Shown: positions 29,712 to 38,957 of the stretch, piece by piece
Position numbering within the stretch: the stretch's first letter is position 1
Layout of the letters: the number at the start of each line of letters is the position of its first letter
Source: an uncultured Clostridia bacterium
GTDB lineage: Bacteria; Bacillota; Clostridia; Oscillospirales; Oscillospiraceae
Length of the DNA: 64,000 bases
Direction of reading: 5' to 3'
Assembly: GCA_946061515.1 (NCBI GenBank)
Contig: CAMGRL010000004.1
Span: 16,505 to 80,504 of the forward strand
Program-made: the position numbers and the translations under genes
The notes under the pieces: model-generated
The model's input: the letters and a program-made list of their open reading frames with translations, nothing else
Database searches by the model: none
What the model was told of the DNA's origin: nothing

Positions 29712-30998
29712 ATGAAAAAGATAATGGCATTGATCCTTGTTCTGGCTCTTGCGGCCACCATGTGCGCCTGCGACGGGCTGGAAAAGCTGGAGCAGGTGGA
29801 GCTTCCGCCTCTGCCCACTGTGGAGCCCAGCCAGGAGCCGGAGACCACACCCGAACCGGAGGAGAGCCCTGAACCCAGCCCGGAACCGGTGGAGCTGGGA
29901 AACCGGGTGATCGTAAGCATAAAGAATCATACGGAAATCCACAACGCCCCGGATAACGAGGAACAGCGCATCCTGACCTTCTCCTATGATACGCCCCAAG
30001 TCCATATTGAGGGCAATGACGCCGCGGCGGCGGTCATCAACGACCACATCGCCCTGCTGGATGAGCTGTATTATACCGGCACCGGTGAAGGCGATGGCCT
30101 TAACGCCATGCTGGAAATGGCTCTGGACAATTACAGCTATTCCGTGGACACCGGGGCCGAGATCGGTCTTGAATTTTCCAGCGACAGAACGGTCAAAATT
30201 TCCCGCGCAGACAGCAGCGCAGTTAGTCTGGTGTTCACCACCATGACCTATACCGGCGGCGCACACGGCAATTACTTTGACGCAGGCTATGTGTACGACG
30301 CCCAGACCGGCGAACTGCTGACGCTGGATAAGCTCACTTCCGACGTTGACGCGTTTTCTGATTTTGTTCTGGAATACATGCTTACCCTGGCCAAGGAAGA
30401 CGAGACCTATGCAAGTCTTGACCTGATCGAGGATCTGCCCTCCGCCCTGGCCATGCTGATCCGTGAAGGCTCATGGTACTTTGACGAAAACGGCCTTGTG
30501 CTGTTCTCCGATGTCTATGAACTGGCTTCTTACGCGGAGGGGATCATCCGTTTCACCGTTCCCTATGAAGAGCTGGAGAACTATATCGACGCCAAGTGGC
30601 TGCCCACGGAGCGCTTGAGCGGGGACGGCAGCTTTGAAGCATCCCTGCAGAGCGATGTGCCCTCCGGCAGCGTGGAGATCATTGACAAGGTGACAGCGGA
30701 CAGCGAGGGGCTGGAGCTCTGCCTCAAAGCCGTGGGCACGGTGTACGATGTCAGTATCAGCTCTGTTGAGTACGCTGATTACAGCCACAAGTTCTTTGAG
30801 ACGGCAAGCCACTGGGCCTGCAGCTATATGAACGACTGCGCCATCCAGCTGGTCACCCTCATCTCCGAGGGAATGCCCGATCTGATGATCAGCTACACCA
30901 CGGCAGACGGTACACGACAGCACATTCTGATCTCCCAGAGCGGGGAGGACGGCAGTATTATCCTGATCGACGCGGAGAGCGTGGAGGCAGTCGGATGA
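29712..30998 (+). CDS. lipoprotein with DUF3298/DUF4163-like domain
   Basis: Signal peptide and lipobox ATMCAC; TYTGGAHGNYFDAGYVYDAQTGELLTLDKLT. Confidence 0.75.
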   Translation: MKKIMALILVLALAATMCACDGLEKLEQVELPPLPTVEPSQEPETTPEPEESPEPSPEPVELGNRVIVSIKNHTEIHNAPDNEEQRILTFSYDTPQVHIEGNDAAAAVINDHIALLDELYYTGTGEGDGLNAMLEMALDNYSYSVDTGAEIGLEFSSDRTVKISRADSSAVSLVFTTMTYTGGAHGNYFDAGYVYDAQTGELLTLDKLTSDVDAFSDFVLEYMLTLAKEDETYASLDLIEDLPSALAMLIREGSWYFDENGLVLFSDVYELASYAEGIIRFTVPYEELENYIDAKWLPTERLSGDGSFEASLQSDVPSGSVEIIDKVTADSEGLELCLKAVGTVYDVSISSVEYADYSHKFFETASHWACSYMNDCAIQLVTLISEGMPDLMISYTTADGTRQHILISQSGEDGSIILIDAESVEAVG

Positions 30999-31771
30999 CG
31001 CTCCGGGAAGAACAAAAGGATTTCCGGATGGAAAGAAAATATTACTTCTATACGGATAAAGAGGGAAAGATCAGAAAAGAATGCAGGATGTTTTGCCCAT
31101 CTGAACATTCCGCTTATGTTTGTTTCAGTTCAACCGCGGGGAACGAGCTTATCGGCATGTTTCCGGAAATCAGGGTTATCGTGTTGGAAGAGGATTTGTC
31201 GATTGGAGAAATATCTGATTTATCGCAAAGATACAGCGTCCCATATATCCTTGATTTTCATGGGAAGAATCCTTGCGTGGAGTTCAATGCGCAGATAGCT
31301 GCCTTGGAACGTGTGGATGAAATTACCGTATGGTATGGGGATAATCCGTCAGAGTATTGCGGTATGCTGTATGCGTTATCTGCGATGTCTCAGATTAAGC
31401 CGGAGGCGGAAATAAAGCTATTGAATGTAGGGGTCGGCGGTTTTTTGTCTGCGGAAGAAGCCCTGTTTGCGCTTCCAGCTGAGACGCTCATGAAATTTGA
31501 ATACGCTGCGTCCCGTGACGAAATCCTGAGTTATGTAAAAAAATGGGAAAGGCTTGAACGGCAGAACAAATTGCTCAGAGTGTGGGAAGGGAATGAAATC
31601 GTATCAGTAAATGAAGATTATTTTGATAATGCGCTTAAAACATACCTTGATGAGTCGGAAAAGAAGGACATGGAAGCGGCAACCAAGCTTTCGGCCGAGC
31701 TTGAATTCAGCAAAGGTTGGTCCATTAACATCATGTTCCTTATCGACAGAGTAAAAAAACAAAAGCAATGA
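30995..31771 (+). CDS. hypothetical protein, possibly DUF1835-related
   Basis: Overlaps the upstream stop (ATGA); alternative ATG at 31028. Confidence 0.6.
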   Translation: MTLREEQKDFRMERKYYFYTDKEGKIRKECRMFCPSEHSAYVCFSSTAGNELIGMFPEIRVIVLEEDLSIGEISDLSQRYSVPYILDFHGKNPCVEFNAQIAALERVDEITVWYGDNPSEYCGMLYALSAMSQIKPEAEIKLLNVGVGGFLSAEEALFALPAETLMKFEYAASRDEILSYVKKWERLERQNKLLRVWEGNEIVSVNEDYFDNALKTYLDESEKKDMEAATKLSAELEFSKGWSINIMFLIDRVKKQKQ

Positions 31772-31781
31772 AGGAGAAAAA

Positions 31782-33164
31782 ATGAAGAAGCTGATTATGG
31801 CGGTATTGGCAATAGGGATACTTGTTGCGGCCTTCTTTTTGATCAGTCCGCCGCTGAATCGAAACGGGCAGTCCGACCTTCCGGACCCGACTGAGAACAG
31901 CACGGAAATGCCGCCGGAAGAGACGCCGGAACCGGTGTTTTACGACGGCGTTCAGGTGGACGAAAACACAAAATCCATAGCGCTGAATCCCGAAAGCAGC
32001 GTGGAGGAACTTGCCGCCTTGGCAGAGAATCTCACCGGTCTGGAGCTTATCGACTTCGGCGCAAGGGAACCCGGCGAGGAAGAACTGTCCCTGCTCAATG
32101 AAGCCTTTCCCGAAGTTGCCCTTCAATACAGCGTGGCGGTAAACGGGCAGACCTATGACTGCGGCGTTACCGAGCTTGACTTCTCAGCCATGAGCCCTGC
32201 CGATGTGGACCTGGCGGCGGAACAGATCAAAAAGCTTCCGGCGCTGAGCTATGTGTATCTGGGCGGGGAGTCGGAAAACGCGGGGGCTCTCGGTTTTACG
32301 GAGGTGGGAAAATTCCAGAGCGCAAGGCCGGACGTCAGCTATGATTTCAGCTTTACCATTTACGACAAGACCTTCTCCACCGCCGACGAGATCATCGACC
32401 TGAACCACACCTGGCTGGGAGACGCCGGAGAAGCGGTGAAGGCGGTGCTGCCCTACATGAATAAATGCACCTATCTGGACATGGACACCTGCGGCCTCTC
32501 CAACGAGCAGATGGAAGAGATCCGGAACGCATTCCCCAACATCAAGGTGGTATGGCGGATCAATTTCGGTTCCCAGTACAGCGTGAGAACGGATGTGGAG
32601 AAGATCCTGGCCTCCGTCAAGGGCGAGTGGCTCACGGCGGAAAACGTGGCTCCTCTGAAGTACTGCACCGATGTGAAATACCTGGATCTTGGACATAATA
32701 TCATCGGCGACATCTCCTTTGTGGCCTCTATGCCGGACCTGGAAGTGGCTGTGCTGGCCATCAATTACTGGAGCGATGCCACGCCCCTGGCCTCCTGCAA
32801 GAAGCTGGAGTATCTGGAGGTGTTCAATACCTTCCTGTCTGACCTGTCGCCCCTGGCGGAGCTGACCAACCTGAAGCATCTGAACATCTGCTGGCTGGAG
32901 AATGTGACGGATATTACGCCGCTGTATGGCCTGACCAATCTGGAGCGCCTGTGGATCGGCAGCATGACGCCTATCCCCCAGGACCAGATCGATACCATCC
33001 GGGAAAAACTGCCCAACTGCGTCATCAACACCACCACCGAGAACCCCACTGAGGAGGGCTGGCGCGATGACGAGCGCTACGAGCTTCTCAAGGAGCAGTT
33101 CGGCTATGACGAGGGCGCCTATTCCTTCTACTATCTGGACCCCAAATATTATCCCCAGAGCTGA
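31782..33164 (+). CDS. membrane-anchored leucine-rich repeat protein
   Basis: N-terminal signal/anchor; VKYLDLGHNIIGDISFVASMPDLEVAVL..KLEYLEVFNTFLSDLSPLAELTNLKHLNI repeats. Confidence 0.8.
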   Translation: MKKLIMAVLAIGILVAAFFLISPPLNRNGQSDLPDPTENSTEMPPEETPEPVFYDGVQVDENTKSIALNPESSVEELAALAENLTGLELIDFGAREPGEEELSLLNEAFPEVALQYSVAVNGQTYDCGVTELDFSAMSPADVDLAAEQIKKLPALSYVYLGGESENAGALGFTEVGKFQSARPDVSYDFSFTIYDKTFSTADEIIDLNHTWLGDAGEAVKAVLPYMNKCTYLDMDTCGLSNEQMEEIRNAFPNIKVVWRINFGSQYSVRTDVEKILASVKGEWLTAENVAPLKYCTDVKYLDLGHNIIGDISFVASMPDLEVAVLAINYWSDATPLASCKKLEYLEVFNTFLSDLSPLAELTNLKHLNICWLENVTDITPLYGLTNLERLWIGSMTPIPQDQIDTIREKLPNCVINTTTENPTEEGWRDDERYELLKEQFGYDEGAYSFYYLDPKYYPQS

Positions 33165-33171
33165 GAAGGAA

Positions 33172-34131
33172 ATGAAAAAGAAGCTGATACGCTCTTTCTG
33201 CCTGGATATTCTGCTGGTGGGCATAGGGCTGAATGTCTTTGCTCTGTTTCACCATGTGCTCGATTTCTCTCCCAAGACTGAGCCGGTGGAGCTTGTGGCC
33301 CCTGCGGCGCCTGAGCCGTCTGCGCCGGTCACCGGCGAGGACGCCGGGCCTGTGCCTGAAGAGCCGGAGCGCCCGCTGACATGGCGGGAGAAGTTCGCGG
33401 ATAAGTTTACCGACGGCGATGTGGTCCAAACGGAAAACGCGTATATGAGCGAGAATATCAATGTCACCTTTTCCAGAATTGAAGAGGACGGCATCATATA
33501 TCACGTCGCCGATATATACATCACCGATATCCGGTATCTGAGAGGCGGTTTTTCCCACGGTGTGTACTCCGCGCGCAGTGCGCCGATAAGTGAGACAGCT
33601 TCTCTCTATAATGCTGTTGTGGCCCTTTCCGGCGACCACTACGGCGGGAGATACGAGGGCATCGTCGTTCGAAACGGCGTGCTCTACAGAGAGTCGCGCT
33701 TTGCTGATGTCTGCGTTCTCTACACCGACGGCGTGATGGCGACCTTTGCCGACGAGGACTTTGACCTTGAGGCCGAAAGCGAAAAGGGCCTATGGCAGGT
33801 GTGGAGCTTTGGCCCCATGCTTCTTGATAACGGTCAGGCCATGACCGAATTCAAGAGCGACGTTCAGCGTCCAAATCCCCGTTCGGCTATCGGTTATTTT
33901 GAGCCCGGACATTACTGCTTTGTTCAGGTGGACGGGCGCATTGAATCGTCGAGGGGAATGACGCTTGAAGAGCTCTCTCAGCTTTTTGCCGATCTGGGCT
34001 GCACGGCGGCGTACAACCTTGACGGCGGCCAGTCATCCGGTTTTGTGTGGCAGGGGCAGCTGCAGAGCTATCCCTATAAAAGACCTGTTTACGACATCAT
34101 CTATGTGTCGGAGACCATCGGGGAGGATTGA
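33172..34131 (+). CDS. phosphodiester glycosidase family protein (NAGPA/DUF2233-like)
   Basis: LFADLGCTAAYNLDGGQSSGFVWQG signature, SFGPMLLDNG, N-terminal TM. Confidence 0.85.
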   Translation: MKKKLIRSFCLDILLVGIGLNVFALFHHVLDFSPKTEPVELVAPAAPEPSAPVTGEDAGPVPEEPERPLTWREKFADKFTDGDVVQTENAYMSENINVTFSRIEEDGIIYHVADIYITDIRYLRGGFSHGVYSARSAPISETASLYNAVVALSGDHYGGRYEGIVVRNGVLYRESRFADVCVLYTDGVMATFADEDFDLEAESEKGLWQVWSFGPMLLDNGQAMTEFKSDVQRPNPRSAIGYFEPGHYCFVQVDGRIESSRGMTLEELSQLFADLGCTAAYNLDGGQSSGFVWQGQLQSYPYKRPVYDIIYVSETIGED

Positions 34132-34132
34132 T

Positions 34133-34357
34133 ATGATAAAGCGTGTATTGGCGCACAGCTGCATTGTGCTTTCCCTCATCTTCATGGTGCTTTGGGTGCT
34201 GGACAGAGTGAATGCGGCAATGCACTTTCTGAGCAGAGATGTATTCAAGATCCCGTTTTTGATTTTCCTTATTCTCGTTTTGATCCTTGCGGTTATCCTT
34301 GTGGTGGAGGACGCCCGGCAAAGCTGCGGCGACGCGCAGGAAACAAAGAGAAAATAG
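34133..34357 (+). CDS. small membrane protein
   Basis: 74 aa with two hydrophobic segments; starts just after the upstream stop. Confidence 0.6.
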   Translation: MIKRVLAHSCIVLSLIFMVLWVLDRVNAAMHFLSRDVFKIPFLIFLILVLILAVILVVEDARQSCGDAQETKRK

Positions 34358-34378
34358 CATGAAAATGCGCAAAAACGC

Positions 34379-34407
34379 TTGACAAGCCGTGCTTGTCGTG
34401 GTATCCT
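34379..34407 (+). promoter_or_regulatory. sigma-A promoter of rplU operon
   Basis: TTGACA-N17-TATCCT. Confidence 0.7.
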
Positions 34408-34489
34408 ATCAAGGCCGCATTGAAGGGGTTTACAAGAGAGAACTGTCTCCGCCCCAAGAGCGAGACCTGTAAAGAGGGAGGAAAAATCA
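34408..34489 (+). ncRNA. ribosomal protein L21 leader
   Basis: Structured leader directly before rplU (AAGAGAGAACTGTCTCCGCCCCAAGAGCGAGACCTGTAAAGAGG). Confidence 0.55.
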
Positions 34490-34804
34490 ATGAAGCATGC
34501 TATCATCGTGACCGGCGGCAAGCAGTACCGCGTTGCCGAGGGCGACGTTATCTTTGTGGAAAAGCTTGACGTTGCAGCAGGTGAGTCCGTCAAGTTCGAC
34601 CAGGTTCTGGCCGTGATCGACGGCGAGACCGCAAAGTTCGGCGCACCTGTGATCGAAGGCGCATCCGTCTCCGCCAATGTGGTGAAGAACGGCAAGGGCG
34701 CAAAGGTCCGCGTCTACAAGATGAAGCCCAAAAAGGGCTACCGCAGGACTCAGGGCCACAGACAGCCCTACACCAAGGTCCAGATCGAGACCATCAACGC
34801 ATAA
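34490..34804 (+). CDS. rplU: 50S ribosomal protein L21
   Basis: [43 protein letters not shown]. Confidence 0.97.
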   Translation: MKHAIIVTGGKQYRVAEGDVIFVEKLDVAAGESVKFDQVLAVIDGETAKFGAPVIEGASVSANVVKNGKGAKVRVYKMKPKKGYRRTQGHRQPYTKVQIETINA

Positions 34805-34843
34805 TTTCCGCAACTGATATTGACTTATGGAGGTGTAACCTAA

Positions 34844-35107
34844 ATGGCACATAAAAAAGGTATGGGTTCTACCAAGAACGGCCGCGACAGCGAGTCTAAG
34901 CGTCTTGGTGCCAAGAGAGCCGACGGACAGTTTGTTCTGGCCGGCAACATCCTTGTCAGACAGCGCGGAACCAAGATCCACCCGGGTACCAATGTTGGTA
35001 AGGGTAAGGACGACACTCTGTTCGCCCTCGTGGACGGCACCGTGAAGTTCGAGCGCATGGGCAAGGACCGCAAGAAGGTCTCTGTTTACGAAGAAATCGC
35101 TCAGTAA
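34844..35107 (+). CDS. rpmA: 50S ribosomal protein L27
   Basis: [48 protein letters not shown]. Confidence 0.97.
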   Translation: MAHKKGMGSTKNGRDSESKRLGAKRADGQFVLAGNILVRQRGTKIHPGTNVGKGKDDTLFALVDGTVKFERMGKDRKKVSVYEEIAQ

Positions 35108-35116
35108 ATGTTGACA

Positions 35117-35148
35117 AAAGGCCGGACATAATTGTCCGGCTTTTTTCT
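35117..35148 (+). terminator. terminator after rpmA
   Basis: AAAAGGCCGGACATAATTGTCCGGCTTTTTT. Confidence 0.8.
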
Positions 35149-35174
35149 ATCCATGGAAGGAAGGGGAGGCAGAA

Positions 35175-36458
35175 ATGGCATCTTCTTTTGTAGATAAGGC
35201 GCGGATCACCATCAAGGCCGGCAACGGCGGCGACGGTGCGGTAGCCTTCCACAGAGAAAAATATGTGGCGGCAGGCGGCCCCGACGGGGGCGACGGCGGC
35301 CGCGGCGGAAACATTGTTTTCGTTGTTGACGACAATATGTCCACGCTGATGGACTTTCGATACAAGCGCAAATATGTGGCGGGCAACGGTATGCCCGGCC
35401 AGGGCAAGCGCTGCTACGGCAAGGACGGTGAGTCCCTGTATATTAAAGTCCCCAGAGGCACCATCATCCGGGATACGGAGACCGGGGCCATCATGCACGA
35501 TATGTCCACCGGGGAAAACTGGGTGGCGGCAAAAGGCGGCCGGGGCGGCTGGGGCAATATGCACTTTGCCACGCCTACCCGTCAGGTGCCCCGCTTTGCC
35601 AAGCCCGGCCTGCCCGGGGAGAGCCACGACATCACCCTGGAGCTGAAGCTTCTGGCAGACGTGGGTCTGGTGGGCTTTCCCAACGTGGGCAAATCTACCT
35701 TGCTCTCCGTGGTCAGCAAGGCCCATCCCAAAATCGCCAATTACCACTTCACCACCCTGTTTCCCAACCTGGGTGTGGTGTATGTGGATGAAGGCGTCTC
35801 CTTCGTCATGGCGGATATCCCCGGCATTATCGAGGGCGCGTCTGAAGGCGCTGGCCTGGGACATGATTTTCTCCGCCATATTGACCGCTGCCGCCTGCTG
35901 ATCCATCTGGTGGACGTGTCCGGCAGCGAGGGCCGTGACCCGGTGGAGGATTTTGACGCCATCAACGCGGAGCTGCACGAGTATGACCCGGCTCTGGCCG
36001 AGAGGCCCCAGATCGTTGCGGCCAACAAGTGCGACCTGCTGGGCGATGACCGGGAGAACATCCAGCGCCTGAAAGAGCATGTGGAGGCGCTGGGCTACAG
36101 CTTCTTCGAGATGAGCGCCGTCACCCACGAGGGAACCAGAGATCTGGTCAAGGAGTGCGCCCGCCGCCTGGCGGAGCTTCCGCCGGTGGCCAGCTATGAG
36201 GCGGACTATGTGCCGCCCGAACCGGTGATCGACACCTCCGAGGCTCTGGACATCCGCCAGTTCGACGACATGTGGGTGGTGGAAGGCCCCTGGCTCCAGC
36301 GCCTCGTGGCCACCATCAACTTTTCCGATTATGAGAGCCGCATGTATTTCGACCGGGTCCTCCGGGAATCCGGCGTGTTCCAGCGCATGGAGGAAATGGG
36401 CGTCAAGGACGGCGACACCGTCAGCATGTACGACCTGATGTTTGAATATAAGGATTAA
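35175..36458 (+). CDS. obgE: Obg family GTPase
   Basis: FVDKARITIKAGNGGDGAVAFHREKYVAAGGPDGGDGGRGG; GFPNVGKSTLLSVVS; C-terminal OCT domain. Confidence 0.96.
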   Translation: MASSFVDKARITIKAGNGGDGAVAFHREKYVAAGGPDGGDGGRGGNIVFVVDDNMSTLMDFRYKRKYVAGNGMPGQGKRCYGKDGESLYIKVPRGTIIRDTETGAIMHDMSTGENWVAAKGGRGGWGNMHFATPTRQVPRFAKPGLPGESHDITLELKLLADVGLVGFPNVGKSTLLSVVSKAHPKIANYHFTTLFPNLGVVYVDEGVSFVMADIPGIIEGASEGAGLGHDFLRHIDRCRLLIHLVDVSGSEGRDPVEDFDAINAELHEYDPALAERPQIVAANKCDLLGDDRENIQRLKEHVEALGYSFFEMSAVTHEGTRDLVKECARRLAELPPVASYEADYVPPEPVIDTSEALDIRQFDDMWVVEGPWLQRLVATINFSDYESRMYFDRVLRESGVFQRMEEMGVKDGDTVSMYDLMFEYKD

Positions 36459-36474
36459 ATCCGCATTTTTAATA

Positions 36475-36527
36475 AAGCACTGCGTCCGGCAGACCGGTAA
36501 GGGGTCTGCCGGACGCGGTGCTTTTGA
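36475..36527 (+). terminator. terminator after obgE
   Basis: GCGTCCGGCAGACC...GGTCTGCCGGACGC followed by GGTGCTTTT. Confidence 0.8.
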
Positions 36528-36616
36528 CCTTTCTCAACGATTGTTGAAGTTCAGTTGAGATTAAGTTGCAATTTTGAATTTATACTTTGCCCATAAAATG
36601 AGAGAGGTACTGAGCG

Positions 36617-37192
36617 ATGAAGCAGATAACGAGAAAACAGATCTTTACCATCCCAAATTTTCTGTCCTTTTTGCGGCTGTGCATGATCCCGCTGATCATC
36701 TGGCTGTACTGTGCGCAGAAAAACTACGTCCTTACCGCCGTAGTGCTGGTGCTGTCCGGCCTGACGGACACGATCGACGGCTTTATTGCCCGCCGCTTCA
36801 ACATGGTTACGGATCTGGGAAAAGCCCTTGACCCTATCGCGGACAAGCTGACCCAGGCGTCGGTGATGTTTTGTCTGCTGACCCGCTTTCAGATGATGCT
36901 TGTTCCGCTGCTGCTTCTCATCTTCAAGGAAGTGTGCAACGGCATTATGAGCCTTTTCGTCATCAAAAAGACCGGCAAGGTCTGCGGCGCGGACTGGCAC
37001 GGCAAGGTCTGTACCTGGCTTCTCTACGCCATGATGTTTCTGCACATCGTCTGGTTTGATATTTCCCGCCAATGGTCAACGGCGCTTATCAGTATCTGTG
37101 TGATCATGATGACCGTTTCCTTCGCGCTGTACATGGTCCGAAATTACAAGATGCTGACAAAAGAGGTTACGAACAATGATAACGCTGCTTAA
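36617..37192 (+). CDS. CDP-alcohol phosphatidyltransferase family protein
   Basis: LSGLTDTIDGFIARRFNMVTDLGKALDPIADKLTQ CDP-OH-P motif. Confidence 0.9.
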   Translation: MKQITRKQIFTIPNFLSFLRLCMIPLIIWLYCAQKNYVLTAVVLVLSGLTDTIDGFIARRFNMVTDLGKALDPIADKLTQASVMFCLLTRFQMMLVPLLLLIFKEVCNGIMSLFVIKKTGKVCGADWHGKVCTWLLYAMMFLHIVWFDISRQWSTALISICVIMMTVSFALYMVRNYKMLTKEVTNNDNAA

Positions 37193-38957
37193 AAAAATGC
37201 GGCGGAGAGAGAAGCTCATGGCTCTGCTGTGTGTTCTTCTGGTACTGGGTCAGGTGTATTTTGACCTGGCCATGCCGGATTACATGAGCGATCTCACCGT
37301 CATGATACAGACACCCGGCTCCGTGCAGTCCGAGATCTGGAGCGTGGGCGGAAAAATGCTGGGCTGCGCTCTCGCCAGTATGGCCCTTGCGGTGATCGCG
37401 GGCTATTTCGCGGCCCAGACCGCCGCCGGCTTCAGCTATACCGTGAGAGAAGAGATCTTCGACAAGGTCTCTTCCTTCGGCAAGCAGGAGATGAACGGCT
37501 TTTCCGTGCCCAGCCTGATCGTGAGGACAACCAATGACGTGACCCAGATCCAGATGCTCATCGCCATGGGATTGCAGATCCTGATCAAGGCCCCGGTGAT
37601 GGCGGTCTGGGCCGTCATCAAGATCATCAACAAGAGCTGGGAGCTTTCCGCCCTTACGGCCTGCTTTGTGGTCTTTCTGCTGTCGGTGATGATCGTTACG
37701 CTGATCGTCCTGCTGCCCAGATTCAGGAAGGTGCAGCGGCAGACCGACGACATCAACCGCATCGCCCGGGAGGAATTAAACGGCATCAGCGTGATACACG
37801 CCTTCAACGCCGAGGAATACCAGAACAAAAAATTCAGCCAGGCAAACGACGCGCTGACCAATACCCAGCTTTTCAACCAGCGGACCTTCGCGGCCCTCAT
37901 GCCGCTGATGAGTCTGGGTATGAGCGCCCTGTCCCTGGGCATCTACTGGCTGGGCGCCTCACTCATCGAAAATATCCCTGTCACGGACCTTATGGCCCGC
38001 ATTGCCCTGTCGGGTGATGTGGTGGTGTTCAGTACCTACGCCACCTTTGTGGTCATGTCGCTGATGATGATCGTGATGATCTTTATGATGCTCCCGGCGG
38101 CCCAGGTCTCCGCGGTGAGGATCAATGAGATATTAAAGACCGAACCCGCTGTCAAAGAAGGCAAAAGGGGAGAGGGGACAGAGCGGGGCACCCTGGAATT
38201 TCGCAATGTGTCCTTCCAATACCCGGACAGCAGCCACCCCGTGCTGAAGAATATCAGCTTTCAGGCAAAACGGGGAGAGACCGTGGCCTTTATCGGCGCC
38301 ACCGGCAGCGGCAAGACCACGCTGGTCAGCCTGGCCGCCCGCTTCTTTGACGCAACGGCTGGACAGGTGCTCTTGGACGGCGAGGATATCCGGGAATACA
38401 GCTTCAAGGCGCTTTATGATAAGCTGGGCTATGTGACACAGAAGGCCGTGCTGTTCTCCGGCTCCGTGGAGGAAAACGTGAATTTCGGCGAGAGCGACGC
38501 CGCCGTGTCCGAGGAGAACACATGGGAGGCCCTGAACGTCTCCCAGGCCGCTGAATTTGTGGAGCGTATGCCGGAAAAGCTGGGCGAAAAGATCGAGATC
38601 GGCGGAGGCAATCTGTCCGGCGGTCAGAAGCAGAGAATATCCATCGCACGGGCTCTGGCCAGAAAACCGGAGATCCTGATTTTTGACGACTCCTTCTCCG
38701 CCCTGGACTATAAAACAGACGCTAAGCTGAGACGGGCCCTGGAGGATGAATTTCACGACACCACAAAGCTCATTGTGGCCCAGCGCATCGGCACCATAAA
38801 GAACGCGGATAAAATCGTGGTTCTGGACCACGGCCGGGCCGTGGGCCTTGGCCGCCATGAGGAGCTGATGGAAAACTGCCCGGTCTACCGGGAGATCGCG
38901 CTCTCCCAGCTCTCCGCCCGGGAGCTTGGGGACAAGGAGGAAAACCATGCATCCTAA
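37176..38957 (+). CDS. ABC transporter ATP-binding/permease (heterodimeric exporter subunit)
   Basis: TM domain plus Walker A GATGSGKTTLVSL, LSGGQKQRISIARAL. Confidence 0.92.
   Translation: MITLLKKMRRREKLMALLCVLLVLGQVYFDLAMPDYMSDLTVMIQTPGSVQSEIWSVGGKMLGCALASMALAVIAGYFAAQTAAGFSYTVREEIFDKVSSFGKQEMNGFSVPSLIVRTTNDVTQIQMLIAMGLQILIKAPVMAVWAVIKIINKSWELSALTACFVVFLLSVMIVTLIVLLPRFRKVQRQTDDINRIAREELNGISVIHAFNAEEYQNKKFSQANDALTNTQLFNQRTFAALMPLMSLGMSALSLGIYWLGASLIENIPVTDLMARIALSGDVVVFSTYATFVVMSLMMIVMIFMMLPAAQVSAVRINEILKTEPAVKEGKRGEGTERGTLEFRNVSFQYPDSSHPVLKNISFQAKRGETVAFIGATGSGKTTLVSLAARFFDATAGQVLLDGEDIREYSFKALYDKLGYVTQKAVLFSGSVEENVNFGESDAAVSEENTWEALNVSQAAEFVERMPEKLGEKIEIGGGNLSGGQKQRISIARALARKPEILIFDDSFSALDYKTDAKLRRALEDEFHDTTKLIVAQRIGTIKNADKIVVLDHGRAVGLGRHEELMENCPVYREIALSQLSARELGDKEENHAS

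Noticed and set aside
34956-36128. 390-aa minus-strand ORF
   Set aside because: Antisense of rpmA/obgE.
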